From the NCBI RefSeq assembly GCF_002224125.1, contig NZ_NCSM01000003.1:441747-505746 (forward strand): DNA of 64,000 nt, given 5' to 3'. A program made the position numbers and the translations under genes. Below are positions 8,488 through 17,194 of the stretch, in pieces. Source of the DNA: Streptomyces sp. NBS 14/10 (GTDB taxonomy: Bacteria; Actinomycetota; Actinomycetes; Streptomycetales; Streptomycetaceae). Under the pieces are notes generated by a model. It made no database searches. It saw only the letters and a list, made by a program, of their open reading frames with translations, and was not told where the DNA came from. The stretch's first letter is position 1. Every line of letters starts with the position of its first letter.

Positions 8488-9840
8488 TCAGACCGTCTCG
8501 GAGGGGTGCGCGGACGGAACGGCGGCAGGCCCGGCGGCGGCCTTCTTGGCGCGGCGCCGTACGACGATGAACAGCCCCGAGCCCACGGCGAGGGTCGCGC
8601 CGACCCCGATCACCCCGGCCAGGCCGCCGGAGAGCCGGGCGTCGGAGATGTCCTTGACGCCGTAGTCGGCGAGCGGGGAGTCCTTGCTCGCGTGGTCCTC
8701 GGTCTTCTTGTCGATGCCGTTGTCATGGGCGACCTTCTCCAGGCCGTCCGGGCTGGCGGACGCGTAGAAGCTGACCACCCCGGCGCACAGCAGCGCCGCC
8801 GCGACCCCGATCGCCCACACCCGCCGCGCCGACCGCCGCGCCGCCGGCGCGGGGGCGGAGGCTGCGGCGCCCCCCGACGCCGCGCCCCCTGCCTGTGCGG
8901 CGGAGGCGCCGAGCGACGCCCCGGGCGCCGCCGCGAGGCCGGAGGCCGCCGGGGCGGCCGCGTCGGCGGCGGCAGACGCCGTCCCCGCCACGGCGCCCGC
9001 GGCCCGGCCGGTCGCGGGCGTTCCCGTCTCGTCGCCAGGTTCCACGGCCCGCCCGGCGACCCCGCCCGCGGCCGACGCGGACGTCGCCGCGAGGCCCGGC
9101 GCCGCCGGCACGGCCACGGCGGCCGTACGGATCTCCAGGGTGCGTGTCAGACCGCGCGCGCCGTACACCAGGTCAGGGCGGACGGACACCACCGCGCTGA
9201 CCGTCAGGGCCGTGATCACGGCTTCGCCGATGCCGATCAGTACGTGGACGCCGACCATCGCGGTGAAGACCTTGCCGAGCGAGACATGTGTCGTGCCGCC
9301 GAGCGCGTAGATCGCGGTGAAGGCGACGGCCGCGGCCGGTACGGAGATCAGCGCGGCGACGAAGGAGGCGACGGTCACGGAGCGGCGCCGGCGGGGGGTG
9401 AGCTTCAGAATGGCGCGGAAGACGGCGTATGCCACCACCGTGGTGACCACCGCCATATCCGTGATGTTGACGCCGAGCGCGGTGAGACCGCCGTCCGCGA
9501 AGAGCACGCCCTGCATGAGCAGCACCACGGAGACGCACAGCACGCCCGTGTACGGGCCGACGAGTATCGCGGCCAGCGCCCCGCCGAGCAGATGCCCGCT
9601 GGTCCCGGCCGCGACCGGGAAGTTCAGCATCTGTACGGCGAAGATGAACGCGGCGACGAGACCGGCCAGCGGCGCGGTGCGCTCACCGCCCGAGCCGCCC
9701 AACCCGCCCGAGCCACCAGCGCCCCCGGCGTCGCCCAACTCCCGCCGGGCGCCGCGCAGGCTGACGGCTACCGCCGCCGCCGCGACCACGCCCGTCGCCA
9801 CGGACACCGGGGCGTCGATAAATCCGTCGGGGACATGCAT
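8488..9840 (-). CDS. cbiM: ECF metal-binding component CbiM fused to a PDGLE (CbiN-like) domain
   Basis: 450 residues. It opens with MHVPDGF, the invariant CbiM/NikM start in which the second residue, His, is a metal ligand. Six or so membrane segments follow to about residue 235. A linker of ~100 residues rich in Ala/Gly/Pro leads to a C-terminal domain with one TM segment, a PDGLE-like motif (SPDGLEKVA) and a last TM helix (GGLAGVIGVGATLAVGSGLF). The fused form corresponds to NikMN/CbiMN. Because a Nur-like dyad precedes it and no cobalamin riboswitch is visible, nickel is the favoured substrate (inference). Confidence 0.87.
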   Translation of the reverse strand: MHVPDGFIDAPVSVATGVVAAAAVAVSLRGARRELGDAGGAGGSGGLGGSGGERTAPLAGLVAAFIFAVQMLNFPVAAGTSGHLLGGALAAILVGPYTGVLCVSVVLLMQGVLFADGGLTALGVNITDMAVVTTVVAYAVFRAILKLTPRRRRSVTVASFVAALISVPAAAVAFTAIYALGGTTHVSLGKVFTAMVGVHVLIGIGEAVITALTVSAVVSVRPDLVYGARGLTRTLEIRTAAVAVPAAPGLAATSASAAGGVAGRAVEPGDETGTPATGRAAGAVAGTASAAADAAAPAASGLAAAPGASLGASAAQAGGAASGGAAASAPAPAARRSARRVWAIGVAAALLCAGVVSFYASASPDGLEKVAHDNGIDKKTEDHASKDSPLADYGVKDISDARLSGGLAGVIGVGATLAVGSGLFIVVRRRAKKAAAGPAAVPSAHPSETV

Positions 9841-9928
9841 GACGGGGCTCCGCTTCTGCGCCGGGGGTGTCCGCTACATCCACGGAATCCGCCAATCCGG
9901 TTATCCGCCCGATGATGGTAACCCGTTA

Positions 9929-9945
9929 TTGCGACCTATTCGCAA
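9929..9945. promoter_or_regulatory. Nur-like operator before the metal importer operon
   Basis: Perfect dyad TTGCGA-CCTAT-TCGCAA, 6-bp arms and 5-bp spacer, centred about 97 bp before the cbiM start. It fits the TTGC..N5..GCAA-type operator described for Nur, the Streptomyces nickel-responsive Fur-family repressor (established knowledge, recalled not searched). Read on the minus strand, the TTGCGA half could double as a -35 element, which would place the site over the promoter. Confidence 0.65.
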
Positions 9946-9970
9946 GAGCGCTCTACCCGCGAAAGCCGGC

Positions 9971-10017
9971 CCACACACGTGCCGTACACATCAACCGCAC
10001 ACACCTGCCGTACACAA
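9971..10017. repeat. Two 26-bp-period direct repeats
   Basis: CACACACGTGCCGTACACA and the near-copy CACACACCTGCCGTACACA occur in tandem about 26 bp apart. A further trio of 10-bp units (GGGCTTACAC, GGGCTTACAC, GGACCTACAC) lies at 10068-10097, running into the stop codon of the MmpL gene. The region between the importer promoter and the MmpL gene is therefore built from short CAC-rich repeats. Confidence 0.6.
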
Positions 10018-10021
10018 CGAC

Positions 10022-10053
10022 GGCGGCCCTCCGCGCATTCGCGAAGGGCCGCC
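10022..10053 (-). terminator. Hairpin terminator after the MmpL gene
   Basis: GGCGGCCCT (10022-10030) pairs with AGGGCCGCC (10045-10053) around a 14-nt loop that can pair further (CCGCG/CGCG). No T-tract follows, as is common in Streptomyces. It lies about 40 bp past the stop of the minus-strand MmpL gene and before the importer promoter. Confidence 0.7.
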
Positions 10054-10091
10054 GCAACACCGGAACCGGGCTTACACGGGCTTACACGGAC

Positions 10092-12341
10092 CTACACCCG
10101 GGTCAGATCCGCATCGGGATCCCGCTCATCCTTCTCCACGCGCACCGCGGACTCCGGGGCGAGCTGCTTGCGCAGGCCCTCGCCCTCCACGTCCACGTTC
10201 GGCAGCGCCTTGTCCAGCCAGCGCGGCAGCCACCACGCGGCCTTCCCGAGCAGCGCGAGCACCGCCGGAACGATGGTCATACGGACGATGAACGCGTCGA
10301 AGAACACCGCGATGGCGAGGCCGAAGCCGATCATCTTCACCATCGACTCGGACGAGCCGATGAACCCGGCGAAGACGCTCATCATGATGACCGCGGCGGC
10401 GGTGACCACCCGGGCCCCGTGCTTGAAGCCCGTGACCACGGCCTGGCCCGGCCGCTCGCCGTGGACGTACGCCTCGCGCATCCGGGTCACGAGGAACACC
10501 TCGTAGTCCATCGCCAGACCGAAGACCACACCGATCATGAAGATCGGCATCATGCTCATGATCGGGCCGGGCTCCTCGACGTTGAACAGGCTCCCGCCCC
10601 AGCCCCGCTGGAAGACCGCCACGACCGCGCCCAGCGCCGCCACGACGGACAGCAGGAAGCCGAGGGCCGCCTTGAGCGGCACCAGCAGCGACCGGAAGAC
10701 CACCATCAGCAGCAGGAAGGCCAGGCCGACGACGAGCCCCAGATAGGGCAGCAGCGCGTCGTTCAGCTTCTGCGAGATGTCGATGTTCATCGCCGTCTGG
10801 CCGGTCACCAGCATCTCGGCGCCGGTCCCGGACTTGAGGGACGCGGCCTCGTCCCGGATGTGGTGCACCACATCCTCGGTGTCGACGCTGCTCGGCTTGT
10901 ACTTGGAGATGACCGTCAGCATCGCGGTGTCATTGGCCTTGTTGAACCGGGCCGGGCTGACGCTCGCGACGCCGTCGACGTCGCGGATGGTCTTGCGCGC
11001 CTGCTCCACGGCGCCCTTGGCATCGTCGCTGCCCTTGGCGTCGACGACCACCATCAGCGGTCCGTTGAAGCCCGGGCCGAAGCCCTCGGACACCATGTCG
11101 TACGCCTTGCGCTTGGTGGTGTCGGTCGGCTGCGAACCGTCGTCGGGCAGGCCGAGCTCCAGGCTGGCCGCGGGGAGCGCTGCGGCGCCCAGGCCGAGCA
11201 CGGCCACCACCAGCACCATCACCGGGCGGCGCAGCACGAAACGGGCCCAGCGGGTACCCGCGTTGGGCTTCTCCTCGCCCGCGGCCTGTCCGCCAGCGGC
11301 CTCGCCCTTCTTGGCGGCCTTGCGGACCTTGCGGGTGAGCACCTTGCTGCCCGCGAAGCCCAGCAGGGCCGGGATGAGGCTGATCGCGATGAGGACGGCG
11401 ATGACCACCGTGCCCGCCGCGGCGAAGCCCATCTTGGACAGCATCGGGATGTTGACAACCGCGAGACCGGCGAGGGCGATGACGACGGTGAGCCCGGCGA
11501 AGACCACCGCGGATCCCGCGGTGCCCACCGCACGCCCGGCGGCCTCCTCCCGCTCCTGCCCCTCGGCCAGTTCCGCCCGGTAGCGGGAGACGATGAACAG
11601 CGCGTAGTCGATGCCGACCGCGAGGCCGATCATCATCGCCAGCGTCGAGGTCGTACTGGAAAGACCCAGGGTGGTGGCGAGGGCGGTGATCCCGGAGATG
11701 CCGATGCCGACCCCGATGATCGCGGTGAGCAGCGGCAGTCCGGCGGCGACCAGCGAACCGAAGGTGATCAGGAGGACGACCGCCGAGATCGCGATGCCGA
11801 TGACCTCGGTGGCGCCGGTCTCGGGCATCTGCTCCAGCGCGTCACCGCCGATCTCGACCGTCAGCCCCGACTTGCGGGCGTCCTCGCCCGCCTCCTTCAG
11901 GGCGTCCCGCGTCTTGTCCTCCAGCTCCATGGCGCTGACCTTGTAGGAGGTCAGGACGTATGCCGTGGTGCCGTCCTTGCTGACCCCGCCCGCCTTGTAC
12001 GGGTCGGCGACCGAGGCGACCTCGTCCGAGCCCGACTGGAGCTCACGGACGGTCTTTTGGACCGTGGCCTTGTTGGCCGCGTCGGTCATCTTCTCGTTGT
12101 CCGGTGCGCGGAAGACCACGCGCGCGGTGGCACCCTGCGCGTTACCGCCAGGGAAGCGCTGTTCCAGCACGTCGAAGGCCTTCTGGGCCTCCGTACCAGG
12201 GATGGAGAAGGTGTCGTTGGAGGGTGGTGAGGCGGTGGCGGCCCCGACACCGGCGACCGCGAGGAGCGCCACCCATATCAGGGCGACGAACCGACGTCGC
12301 CGGAAGGCGAATCGGCCGAGTTTATAGAGGAACGTGGCCAC
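10092..12341 (-). CDS. MmpL/RND-family membrane exporter
   Basis: 749 residues, GTG start. It has the RND-superfamily plan of two halves, each with one TM helix, a ~150-residue extracytoplasmic domain and five more TM helices. Start: LGRFAFRRRRFVALIWVALL. The family motif GLAVGIDYALFIVSRYR (first half) recurs as GLAMDYEVFLVTRMRE (second half), both carrying the Asp-Tyr pair tied to proton coupling. The family exports lipids, siderophores or drugs. The TetR gene immediately upstream on the same strand (gap 136 bp) is the likely local regulator. Confidence 0.9.
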   Translation of the reverse strand: MATFLYKLGRFAFRRRRFVALIWVALLAVAGVGAATASPPSNDTFSIPGTEAQKAFDVLEQRFPGGNAQGATARVVFRAPDNEKMTDAANKATVQKTVRELQSGSDEVASVADPYKAGGVSKDGTTAYVLTSYKVSAMELEDKTRDALKEAGEDARKSGLTVEIGGDALEQMPETGATEVIGIAISAVVLLITFGSLVAAGLPLLTAIIGVGIGISGITALATTLGLSSTTSTLAMMIGLAVGIDYALFIVSRYRAELAEGQEREEAAGRAVGTAGSAVVFAGLTVVIALAGLAVVNIPMLSKMGFAAAGTVVIAVLIAISLIPALLGFAGSKVLTRKVRKAAKKGEAAGGQAAGEEKPNAGTRWARFVLRRPVMVLVVAVLGLGAAALPAASLELGLPDDGSQPTDTTKRKAYDMVSEGFGPGFNGPLMVVVDAKGSDDAKGAVEQARKTIRDVDGVASVSPARFNKANDTAMLTVISKYKPSSVDTEDVVHHIRDEAASLKSGTGAEMLVTGQTAMNIDISQKLNDALLPYLGLVVGLAFLLLMVVFRSLLVPLKAALGFLLSVVAALGAVVAVFQRGWGGSLFNVEEPGPIMSMMPIFMIGVVFGLAMDYEVFLVTRMREAYVHGERPGQAVVTGFKHGARVVTAAAVIMMSVFAGFIGSSESMVKMIGFGLAIAVFFDAFIVRMTIVPAVLALLGKAAWWLPRWLDKALPNVDVEGEGLRKQLAPESAVRVEKDERDPDADLTRV

Positions 12342-12477
12342 GAGGAGAGGTGCTCCCGTCGAGTAGGCGTTACTGGCAGGGGTGGGGATCCAGACGGCGA
12401 CGAGAGCGGCGCGCCGGCCGGAGCTCTATGGGGTTGTGGGTGGGGCCGTGGTGCGGGGAGAGTGGGGGAGGGGCGCC

Positions 12478-13080
12478 TCAGGGGGAGGCTGGGGACCGGA
12501 CGCCGAGGGCGGGGAGGACGACGGCGTCGATGTAGTCGAAGAGATAGGCGGTGTCGGGCTCCTGGGCCTCGACGAGGGCCCGGGTGGTGAAGGCGCCGAC
12601 CAGCATGTGCACGGTGTACTGGAGGGCGGGGCGGTCCGGGGCGACCTCACCGCGGTCGACGGCCCGCCCGAGCACCGTCTCGAAAGCGGCGAGCTCGTGC
12701 TTGACCATGAGTTCGCGCAGCGCCTCGAGCAGATCCGGGTTCTGGTGGGCGGCCAGGGCCAGCCCTCGCATCAGGGCCGCGTCCCGCTCCCGGGCCTGGT
12801 CGCCGCACCGCACCATCTCGCGCAGATCGCCGCGCAGCGAGCCGGTGTCGATGTTTTCGAGCGAGACGGGCTTGGTGTGCCGCAGCGCGGTGGCCACCAG
12901 CTGCGGCTTGCTCTTCCACTGCCGGTAGAGCGTGGCCTTGCTGGAGTGGGTACGGGCCGCGACGGCGTCCATGGTGAGCGCGTCGTAGCCGACCTCGGTG
13001 AGGAGGCCCATGACGGCTTCGTACAGCTCGCTCTCCCGCTCGGGGGACAGCCGGCTGCGGCGTCGGTCCAGTGCCTGCAT
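12478..13080 (-). CDS. TetR-family repressor
   Basis: 200 residues. The N-terminal helix-turn-helix is clear: SELYEAVMGLLTEVGYDALT, then AVAARTHSSKATLYRQWKSK, the TetR recognition helix ending in LYRQWKSK. The C-terminal two thirds are a helical ligand-binding domain. A strong ribosome site (AAGGAGGG, about 13083-13091) sits 4-6 bp before ATG 13080, so I prefer it to the upstream in-frame ATG at 13101. It is co-oriented with the MmpL exporter gene and divergent from the tricorn protease gene. Two dyads upstream are candidate binding sites. Confidence 0.88.
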   Translation of the reverse strand: MQALDRRRSRLSPERESELYEAVMGLLTEVGYDALTMDAVAARTHSSKATLYRQWKSKPQLVATALRHTKPVSLENIDTGSLRGDLREMVRCGDQARERDAALMRGLALAAHQNPDLLEALRELMVKHELAAFETVLGRAVDRGEVAPDRPALQYTVHMLVGAFTTRALVEAQEPDTAYLFDYIDAVVLPALGVRSPASP

Positions 13081-13114
13081 CGTGCCCTCCTTCCCGAACA
13101 TGGGAGCGTCACGA

Positions 13115-13129
13115 ACGAAACGGTTTCGT
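13115..13129. promoter_or_regulatory. Candidate TetR operator 1
   Basis: Perfect 15-bp palindrome ACGAAAC-G-GTTTCGT, 35 bp before the tetR start, in the divergent region. It shares GAAAC/GTTTC half-sites with the dyad at 13168-13185. The position suits autorepression by the TetR protein (inference). Confidence 0.6.
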
Positions 13130-13167
13130 ACACCAATAGCGTAAGCGCAGTTCTGAGTGGCACTGTA

Positions 13168-13185
13168 CGAAACGAGCCCGTTTCG
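13168..13185. promoter_or_regulatory. Candidate TetR operator 2
   Basis: Dyad CGAAACG-AGCC-CGTTTCG, 62 bp before the tricorn gene start and about 54 bp (centre to centre) from operator 1. It uses the same half-site with a longer spacer. Placement suggests that the TetR protein may also control the divergent protease gene (inference). Confidence 0.55.
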
Positions 13186-13246
13186 CTCGTGGGATGCGTC
13201 ACAAGACCGAGTTGCCCTGAAGCGGCCGCCCCGGAAGGATGGTCAG

Positions 13247-16200
13247 GTGAAGGATGCTTTGTCGAACGCGTCGGGCCAAGGCGACGGCGCGTATCTCCGG
13301 TTTCCGCACCTGCACGACGACTTGCTCTGCTTCGCCGCCGAGGACGACCTCTGGGTGGCGCCGCTGGCCGCGCGGGGAGAGCCACCCGGGCGGGCCTGGC
13401 GGCTGACGGTCGACCGTACCCGCGTCGGACATCCCCGCTTCTCCCCCGACGGCTCGCAGATCGCGTTCACGACCTGGCGCAGCCTCGACCCGGAGATCCA
13501 TCTCGTCCCGGTCGACGGCGGCGCGGCGCGGCGCCTGACGTACTGGGGCGGCGTCGACGCCCGGGTCTGCGGCTGGACGCCGCCCGACCAGGACGGCACC
13601 TCGCACATCCTGGCCGTCTCCTCCCACGACCAGCCGCTCTCCCACTTCTCCTGGGCCTACAGCCTGCCCACCGACGGCAGCCCCGGCGGGCGGCTGCCCT
13701 GGGGCCCGGTCTCCGATATCGCGGTCACCGAGGTCGACGGCGAGCGCCGCACTCTCCTGCTGACCGGCACACCCCCGCACGAGCCCGCCTCCTGGAAGCG
13801 CTACCGGGGCGGCGCGACGGGGCGGCTTTGGCTGCACGGCACGCGCCTGGTGCCGGAGTTGAACGGACACCTGGCCTCGGCGATGTTCGTCGCGGGCCGG
13901 ATCGCGTTCCTCTCCGACCACGAGGGCATCGGCAATCTCTACTCCGTTCTGCCCGACGGCTCCGACCTGCGGCGCCACACCGACCACAGCGACTTCTACG
14001 CCCGCCACGCCTCGACCGACGGCTCGCGCATCGTCTACCAGTGCGCGGGCGACCTGTGGCTGATCGACGATCTGAGCCCGCGCGCCGAGCCGCGCCGGCT
14101 TGACGTACGGCTCGGCGGGGCGCGCACCGGGCGCCGCCCGTACCAGGTCCCCGCCTCCTCGCACGTCAACTCGCTGTCCGTGGACACCACGGGCCGGGCG
14201 AGCGCGGTATGCGTACGGGGCAGCCTGTACTGGCTGACCCACCGCGACGGCCCCGCCCGCACCCTCGTCGACACACCGGGCGTACGGGTCCGGCTGCCGG
14301 AGATACTGGGCGACACCGGGCGCGTGGCGTATGTGACGGACGCCGAGGGCGAGGACGCCATCGAGATCGCGTACCTGCCGCGCGCGAGCGGTCCGCCGGA
14401 GCGGCGGCGGCTGGCGGTGGGCCGGCTCGGGCGGGTGCGCGAGATGGTCGCGTCGCCGGACGGCAAGCGGCTGGCGGTGGCGGCGCACGACGGGCGGCTG
14501 CTGCTGGTGGACACGTCGGTGGACGCGGCGGAGGACGTGTCGGAGGAGGACGCGTCGGCGGACGCGTCGGACGACACGTCGGCGGACGGCGCGGCCGAGG
14601 CGGAGGGCACCTCGCCGGACAGCGCGGACGCAGCCGCAGACACCTCCCCGGACGCGGCGTCGGACGCGGCGCCGGACACCGCGCCCGACCCCTCAACCGA
14701 CCCCGCGCCGGACACCGCGCCCGACCCCTCAACCTCGGCCGAAATACCGGACGTCGACGAGGTCAGCGAGTTGATCCGGTCGACGAACGGGCCGGTGCGC
14801 GACCTCGCCTTCTCCCCCGACTCCGGCTGGCTGGCCTGGTCGCACCCCGGCATCGGCCGCTCGCTGCGCCAGATAAAGATCGCGCGCCTCGCGGACCGTA
14901 CGGTCGTGGACGTGACAAGCGGCCGGTTCGAGGACGAGGAGCCGGTCTTCACCCGCGACGGCCGGTATCTGGCGTTCCTGTCCTGGCGCGGCTTCGACCC
15001 CGTCTACGACGTGCACACCGGCGACCTGTCCTTCCCGCTCGGCTGCCGCCCCTACCTCGTACCGCTGTCCTCCGCGACCCCGTCCCCCTTCGCGCTCTCC
15101 CCCGAGGGCCGCCCGGCGGCGGGCGGCCTCGACCTGGACAGCGCGTACACGGGCGGCGGCGACGACGGTGACGGCGAGGCCGCCGAGGGCACGGTCACGA
15201 TCGAGGTGGAGGGCCTGCCGAGCCGGGTCACCGCCTTCCCGGTGGCCGCCTCGAAGTACTCGACGCTGTACCCGGTCAGCGGCGGTGGCCTGGTGTGGCT
15301 GCGCTGGCCGATCTCCGGCGCGCTCGGCGAGACCTTCGCCAATCCGGCCGAGACCTCCTCCCGCCCCACCCTCGAACACTTCGACCTGGTCAAGGCCAAG
15401 CGCACCGAACTCACCGACGACCTGGACTGGTTCGGGGTCAGCGGCGACGGCACCCGGCTGGTGATCAACGACGAGGGTGATCTGCGGGCGGTGCCCGCCA
15501 CCGAGACCGCCGACAGCGACGCCACCGTCCATATAGATATGCGGCGCATCCAGCACACCGTCGACCCGGCCGCCGAGTGGCGGCAGGCTTACGACGAGGC
15601 GGGGCGGATCACCCGCGCCTACTACTGGGAGCCGGGCATGTGCGGCGTCGACTGGGACGCGGCGCTCGAGCAGTACCGTCCGCTGGTCGAACGCGTCGCG
15701 TCCCCCGATGAGTTCGCCGATCTGCTGCGCGAGGTGCAGGGCGAGCTCGGCACCTCGCATGCGTACGTCATGCCGGCCCGCCGCAACGAGGGCCCGGCCC
15801 ACTACCAGCGCCCCATCGGGCTGCTCGGCGCCAACTTCGCGCGTACGAAGGACGGGCGCTGGATCATCTCCCGCATCCTCCCCGGCGAGTCCTCCGACTC
15901 CCGGGCGCGTTCGCCGCTGGCCGGCACCGGTATCCGCGAGGGCGCCACGCTCACGCATGTCGACGGCCGCCCCGTGGACCCGGTGGCCGGACCCTTCCCG
16001 CTGCTCACCGCCGCGGGCGGGACGACGGTCGAGCTCACCTTCCAGCCCGCCGACGAGGCCGGGGACCGCGGGGCCGGTGGCAGCGGGGTCGGTGACAGCG
16101 AGGCCGGTGACGGCGGGGCCGGGGACAGCTCCACCGGCGGCGACGGGGCGGGTCCGCCGCGCCGCGTCGCGGTCCAGCCGCTCATCGACGACCGGCCGCT

Positions 16201-16888
16201 GCGCTACCAGGACTGGGTGGCCAAGCGGCGCGCGGTGGTGCGCGAGTTGAGCGACGGGCGGTGCGGCTATCTGCACATCCCCGATATGGGCGGCTCCGGC
16301 TGGGCCCAGTTCAACCGCGATGTGCGCAGCGAGATGTCGCTGCCCGCGCTGATCGTGGACGTACGGGGCAACGCGGGCGGCAACATCAGCGAGCTCGTCG
16401 TCGAAAAGCTCACCCGCACCATCATGGGCTGGGACCTGACCCGCCACGCCGAACCCGTCTCGTACACCAGCAACGCGCCGCGCGGCCCGATCGTCGCGGT
16501 CGCGGACGAGGCGACGTCCTCCGACGGCGACATGATCACGGCCGCCTTCAAGATCCAGGGCATCGGCCCGGTGGTGGGGTTGCGCACCTGGGGCGGGGTG
16601 GTCGGCATGACCGGCCGGCACCGGCTCGGGGACGGTACGTCGATCACGGTGCCGATGAACGCCGCGTGGTTCGACGCGTATCGGTGGGGGGTCGAGAACT
16701 ACGGGGTGGAGCCGGACATCGAGGCGCTGCGCTCGCCGCTCGACTGGGCGGAGGGCCGCCATCCGCAGCTGGGTGTCGCGGTGCGTACGGCGCTCGACCT
16801 GCTGGAACGCCATCCGGCGGCGACACCGCCCGACTACTCGGACGTACCGGACCTGCGGCGCCCGAGGCTGCCGCCGAGGAGCGGCTGA
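13247..16888 (+). CDS. Tricorn-type protease with beta-propellers and PDZ domain
   Basis: 1213 residues. Start GTG 13247 is chosen for its GGAAGG ribosome site; the earlier in-frame ATG 13157 overlaps an operator. Layout: beta-propeller repeats (for example RFSPDGSQIAFTTW, FTRDGRYLAFLSW), a long Asp/Ser/Ala/Pro-rich acidic insert (about residues 425-500), further propeller repeats, a C1 helical domain with GTSHAYV (Ser837-His838), a PDZ domain (LPGESSDSRARSPLAGTGIR) with a Gly-rich linker, and a C2 domain with the nucleophile region EATSSDGDMI (Ser1092, Asp1093). These match the tricorn Ser/His pairs. It is a cytosolic peptidase that degrades oligopeptides made by the proteasome or ATP-dependent proteases. 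Length is close to other actinomycete tricorns. Confidence 0.9.
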   Translation: MKDALSNASGQGDGAYLRFPHLHDDLLCFAAEDDLWVAPLAARGEPPGRAWRLTVDRTRVGHPRFSPDGSQIAFTTWRSLDPEIHLVPVDGGAARRLTYWGGVDARVCGWTPPDQDGTSHILAVSSHDQPLSHFSWAYSLPTDGSPGGRLPWGPVSDIAVTEVDGERRTLLLTGTPPHEPASWKRYRGGATGRLWLHGTRLVPELNGHLASAMFVAGRIAFLSDHEGIGNLYSVLPDGSDLRRHTDHSDFYARHASTDGSRIVYQCAGDLWLIDDLSPRAEPRRLDVRLGGARTGRRPYQVPASSHVNSLSVDTTGRASAVCVRGSLYWLTHRDGPARTLVDTPGVRVRLPEILGDTGRVAYVTDAEGEDAIEIAYLPRASGPPERRRLAVGRLGRVREMVASPDGKRLAVAAHDGRLLLVDTSVDAAEDVSEEDASADASDDTSADGAAEAEGTSPDSADAAADTSPDAASDAAPDTAPDPSTDPAPDTAPDPSTSAEIPDVDEVSELIRSTNGPVRDLAFSPDSGWLAWSHPGIGRSLRQIKIARLADRTVVDVTSGRFEDEEPVFTRDGRYLAFLSWRGFDPVYDVHTGDLSFPLGCRPYLVPLSSATPSPFALSPEGRPAAGGLDLDSAYTGGGDDGDGEAAEGTVTIEVEGLPSRVTAFPVAASKYSTLYPVSGGGLVWLRWPISGALGETFANPAETSSRPTLEHFDLVKAKRTELTDDLDWFGVSGDGTRLVINDEGDLRAVPATETADSDATVHIDMRRIQHTVDPAAEWRQAYDEAGRITRAYYWEPGMCGVDWDAALEQYRPLVERVASPDEFADLLREVQGELGTSHAYVMPARRNEGPAHYQRPIGLLGANFARTKDGRWIISRILPGESSDSRARSPLAGTGIREGATLTHVDGRPVDPVAGPFPLLTAAGGTTVELTFQPADEAGDRGAGGSGVGDSEAGDGGAGDSSTGGDGAGPPRRVAVQPLIDDRPLRYQDWVAKRRAVVRELSDGRCGYLHIPDMGGSGWAQFNRDVRSEMSLPALIVDVRGNAGGNISELVVEKLTRTIMGWDLTRHAEPVSYTSNAPRGPIVAVADEATSSDGDMITAAFKIQGIGPVVGLRTWGGVVGMTGRHRLGDGTSITVPMNAAWFDAYRWGVENYGVEPDIEALRSPLDWAEGRHPQLGVAVRTALDLLERHPAATPPDYSDVPDLRRPRLPPRSG
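14669..14734 (+). repeat. Exact 30-bp tandem repeat in the tricorn acidic insert
   Basis: A 30-bp unit at 14669-14698 recurs identically at 14705-14734 (36-bp period), encoding APDTAPDPST-DP twice. It lies within the acidic low-complexity insert, so insert length is likely to vary between strains. Confidence 0.85.
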
Positions 16889-16890
16889 GC

Positions 16891-16926
16891 CGGTGGGGCG
16901 CGTCCGGGATCGGACGCGCCCCACCG
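16891..16926. terminator. Bidirectional terminator hairpin
   Basis: CGGTGGGGCGCGTCCG (16891-16906) and its perfect complement (16911-16926) around the loop GGAT. The 16-bp GC stem sits 3 bp after the tricorn stop and 3 bp before the stop of the convergent small gene, so it can end transcription from both sides. Confidence 0.9.
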
Positions 16927-16929
16927 AGG

Positions 16930-17112
16930 TCACATCTCCTCGTACGGCTCCTGGTCCTCGATCCCTTCCTCCCGGTCCCGCATCGGGCGCTGCTCACGGC
17001 TCTCGCGCGGCGGCTGCTCACGCCGCGGCTGCTGCGGCTGCTGTCCCCGGTCGTCCTGCGCCTTGCGCCTCGACTGACGGGCCTTCTCGTTGAACTGGTC
17101 CTTGCTGGCCAT
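16930..17112 (-). CDS. Small hydrophilic Gln/Arg/Glu-rich protein
   Basis: 60 residues from ATG 17112, preceded by an AGAGG ribosome site. It starts MASKDQFNEKARQSRRKAQD and runs into Gln-Pro-Arg-Glu-rich, probably disordered sequence ending EDQEPYEEM. No Cys, signal peptide or membrane segment. Small CsbD-like or stress-associated proteins in Streptomyces start similarly, but the match is too short to name. It is a single gene. Confidence 0.6.
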   Translation of the reverse strand: MASKDQFNEKARQSRRKAQDDRGQQPQQPRREQPPRESREQRPMRDREEGIEDQEPYEEM

Positions 17113-17194
17113 CGTGTCGCCTCTCATGGGGTGGCAGAGGATAGGCCCGACCAGCGTGACATGCACCGACATCCCGCGCATTTCGGCCCAGAGG

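Noticed and set aside
9841..10091. Cobalamin riboswitch before cbiM
   Set aside because: I looked for the conserved B12-box type sequence and a long leader and did not see them; the dyad at 9929-9945 fits Nur better.
10068..10097. CRISPR-like repeats
   Set aside because: Units are 10 bp, contiguous and without spacers; no cas genes exist in the window.
9867..12230. 787-residue frame antisense to the MmpL gene
   Set aside because: His/Asp/Gly-rich shadow typical of high-GC codon bias; the MmpL motifs on the minus strand decide.
13157..13246. Upstream start of the tricorn gene at ATG 13157
   Set aside because: It overlaps the operator candidate and has no ribosome site; GTG 13247 with GGAAGG is preferred.
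14729..16933. 734-residue minus-strand frame
   Set aside because: Shadow of the tricorn gene; no motif, no ribosome site.
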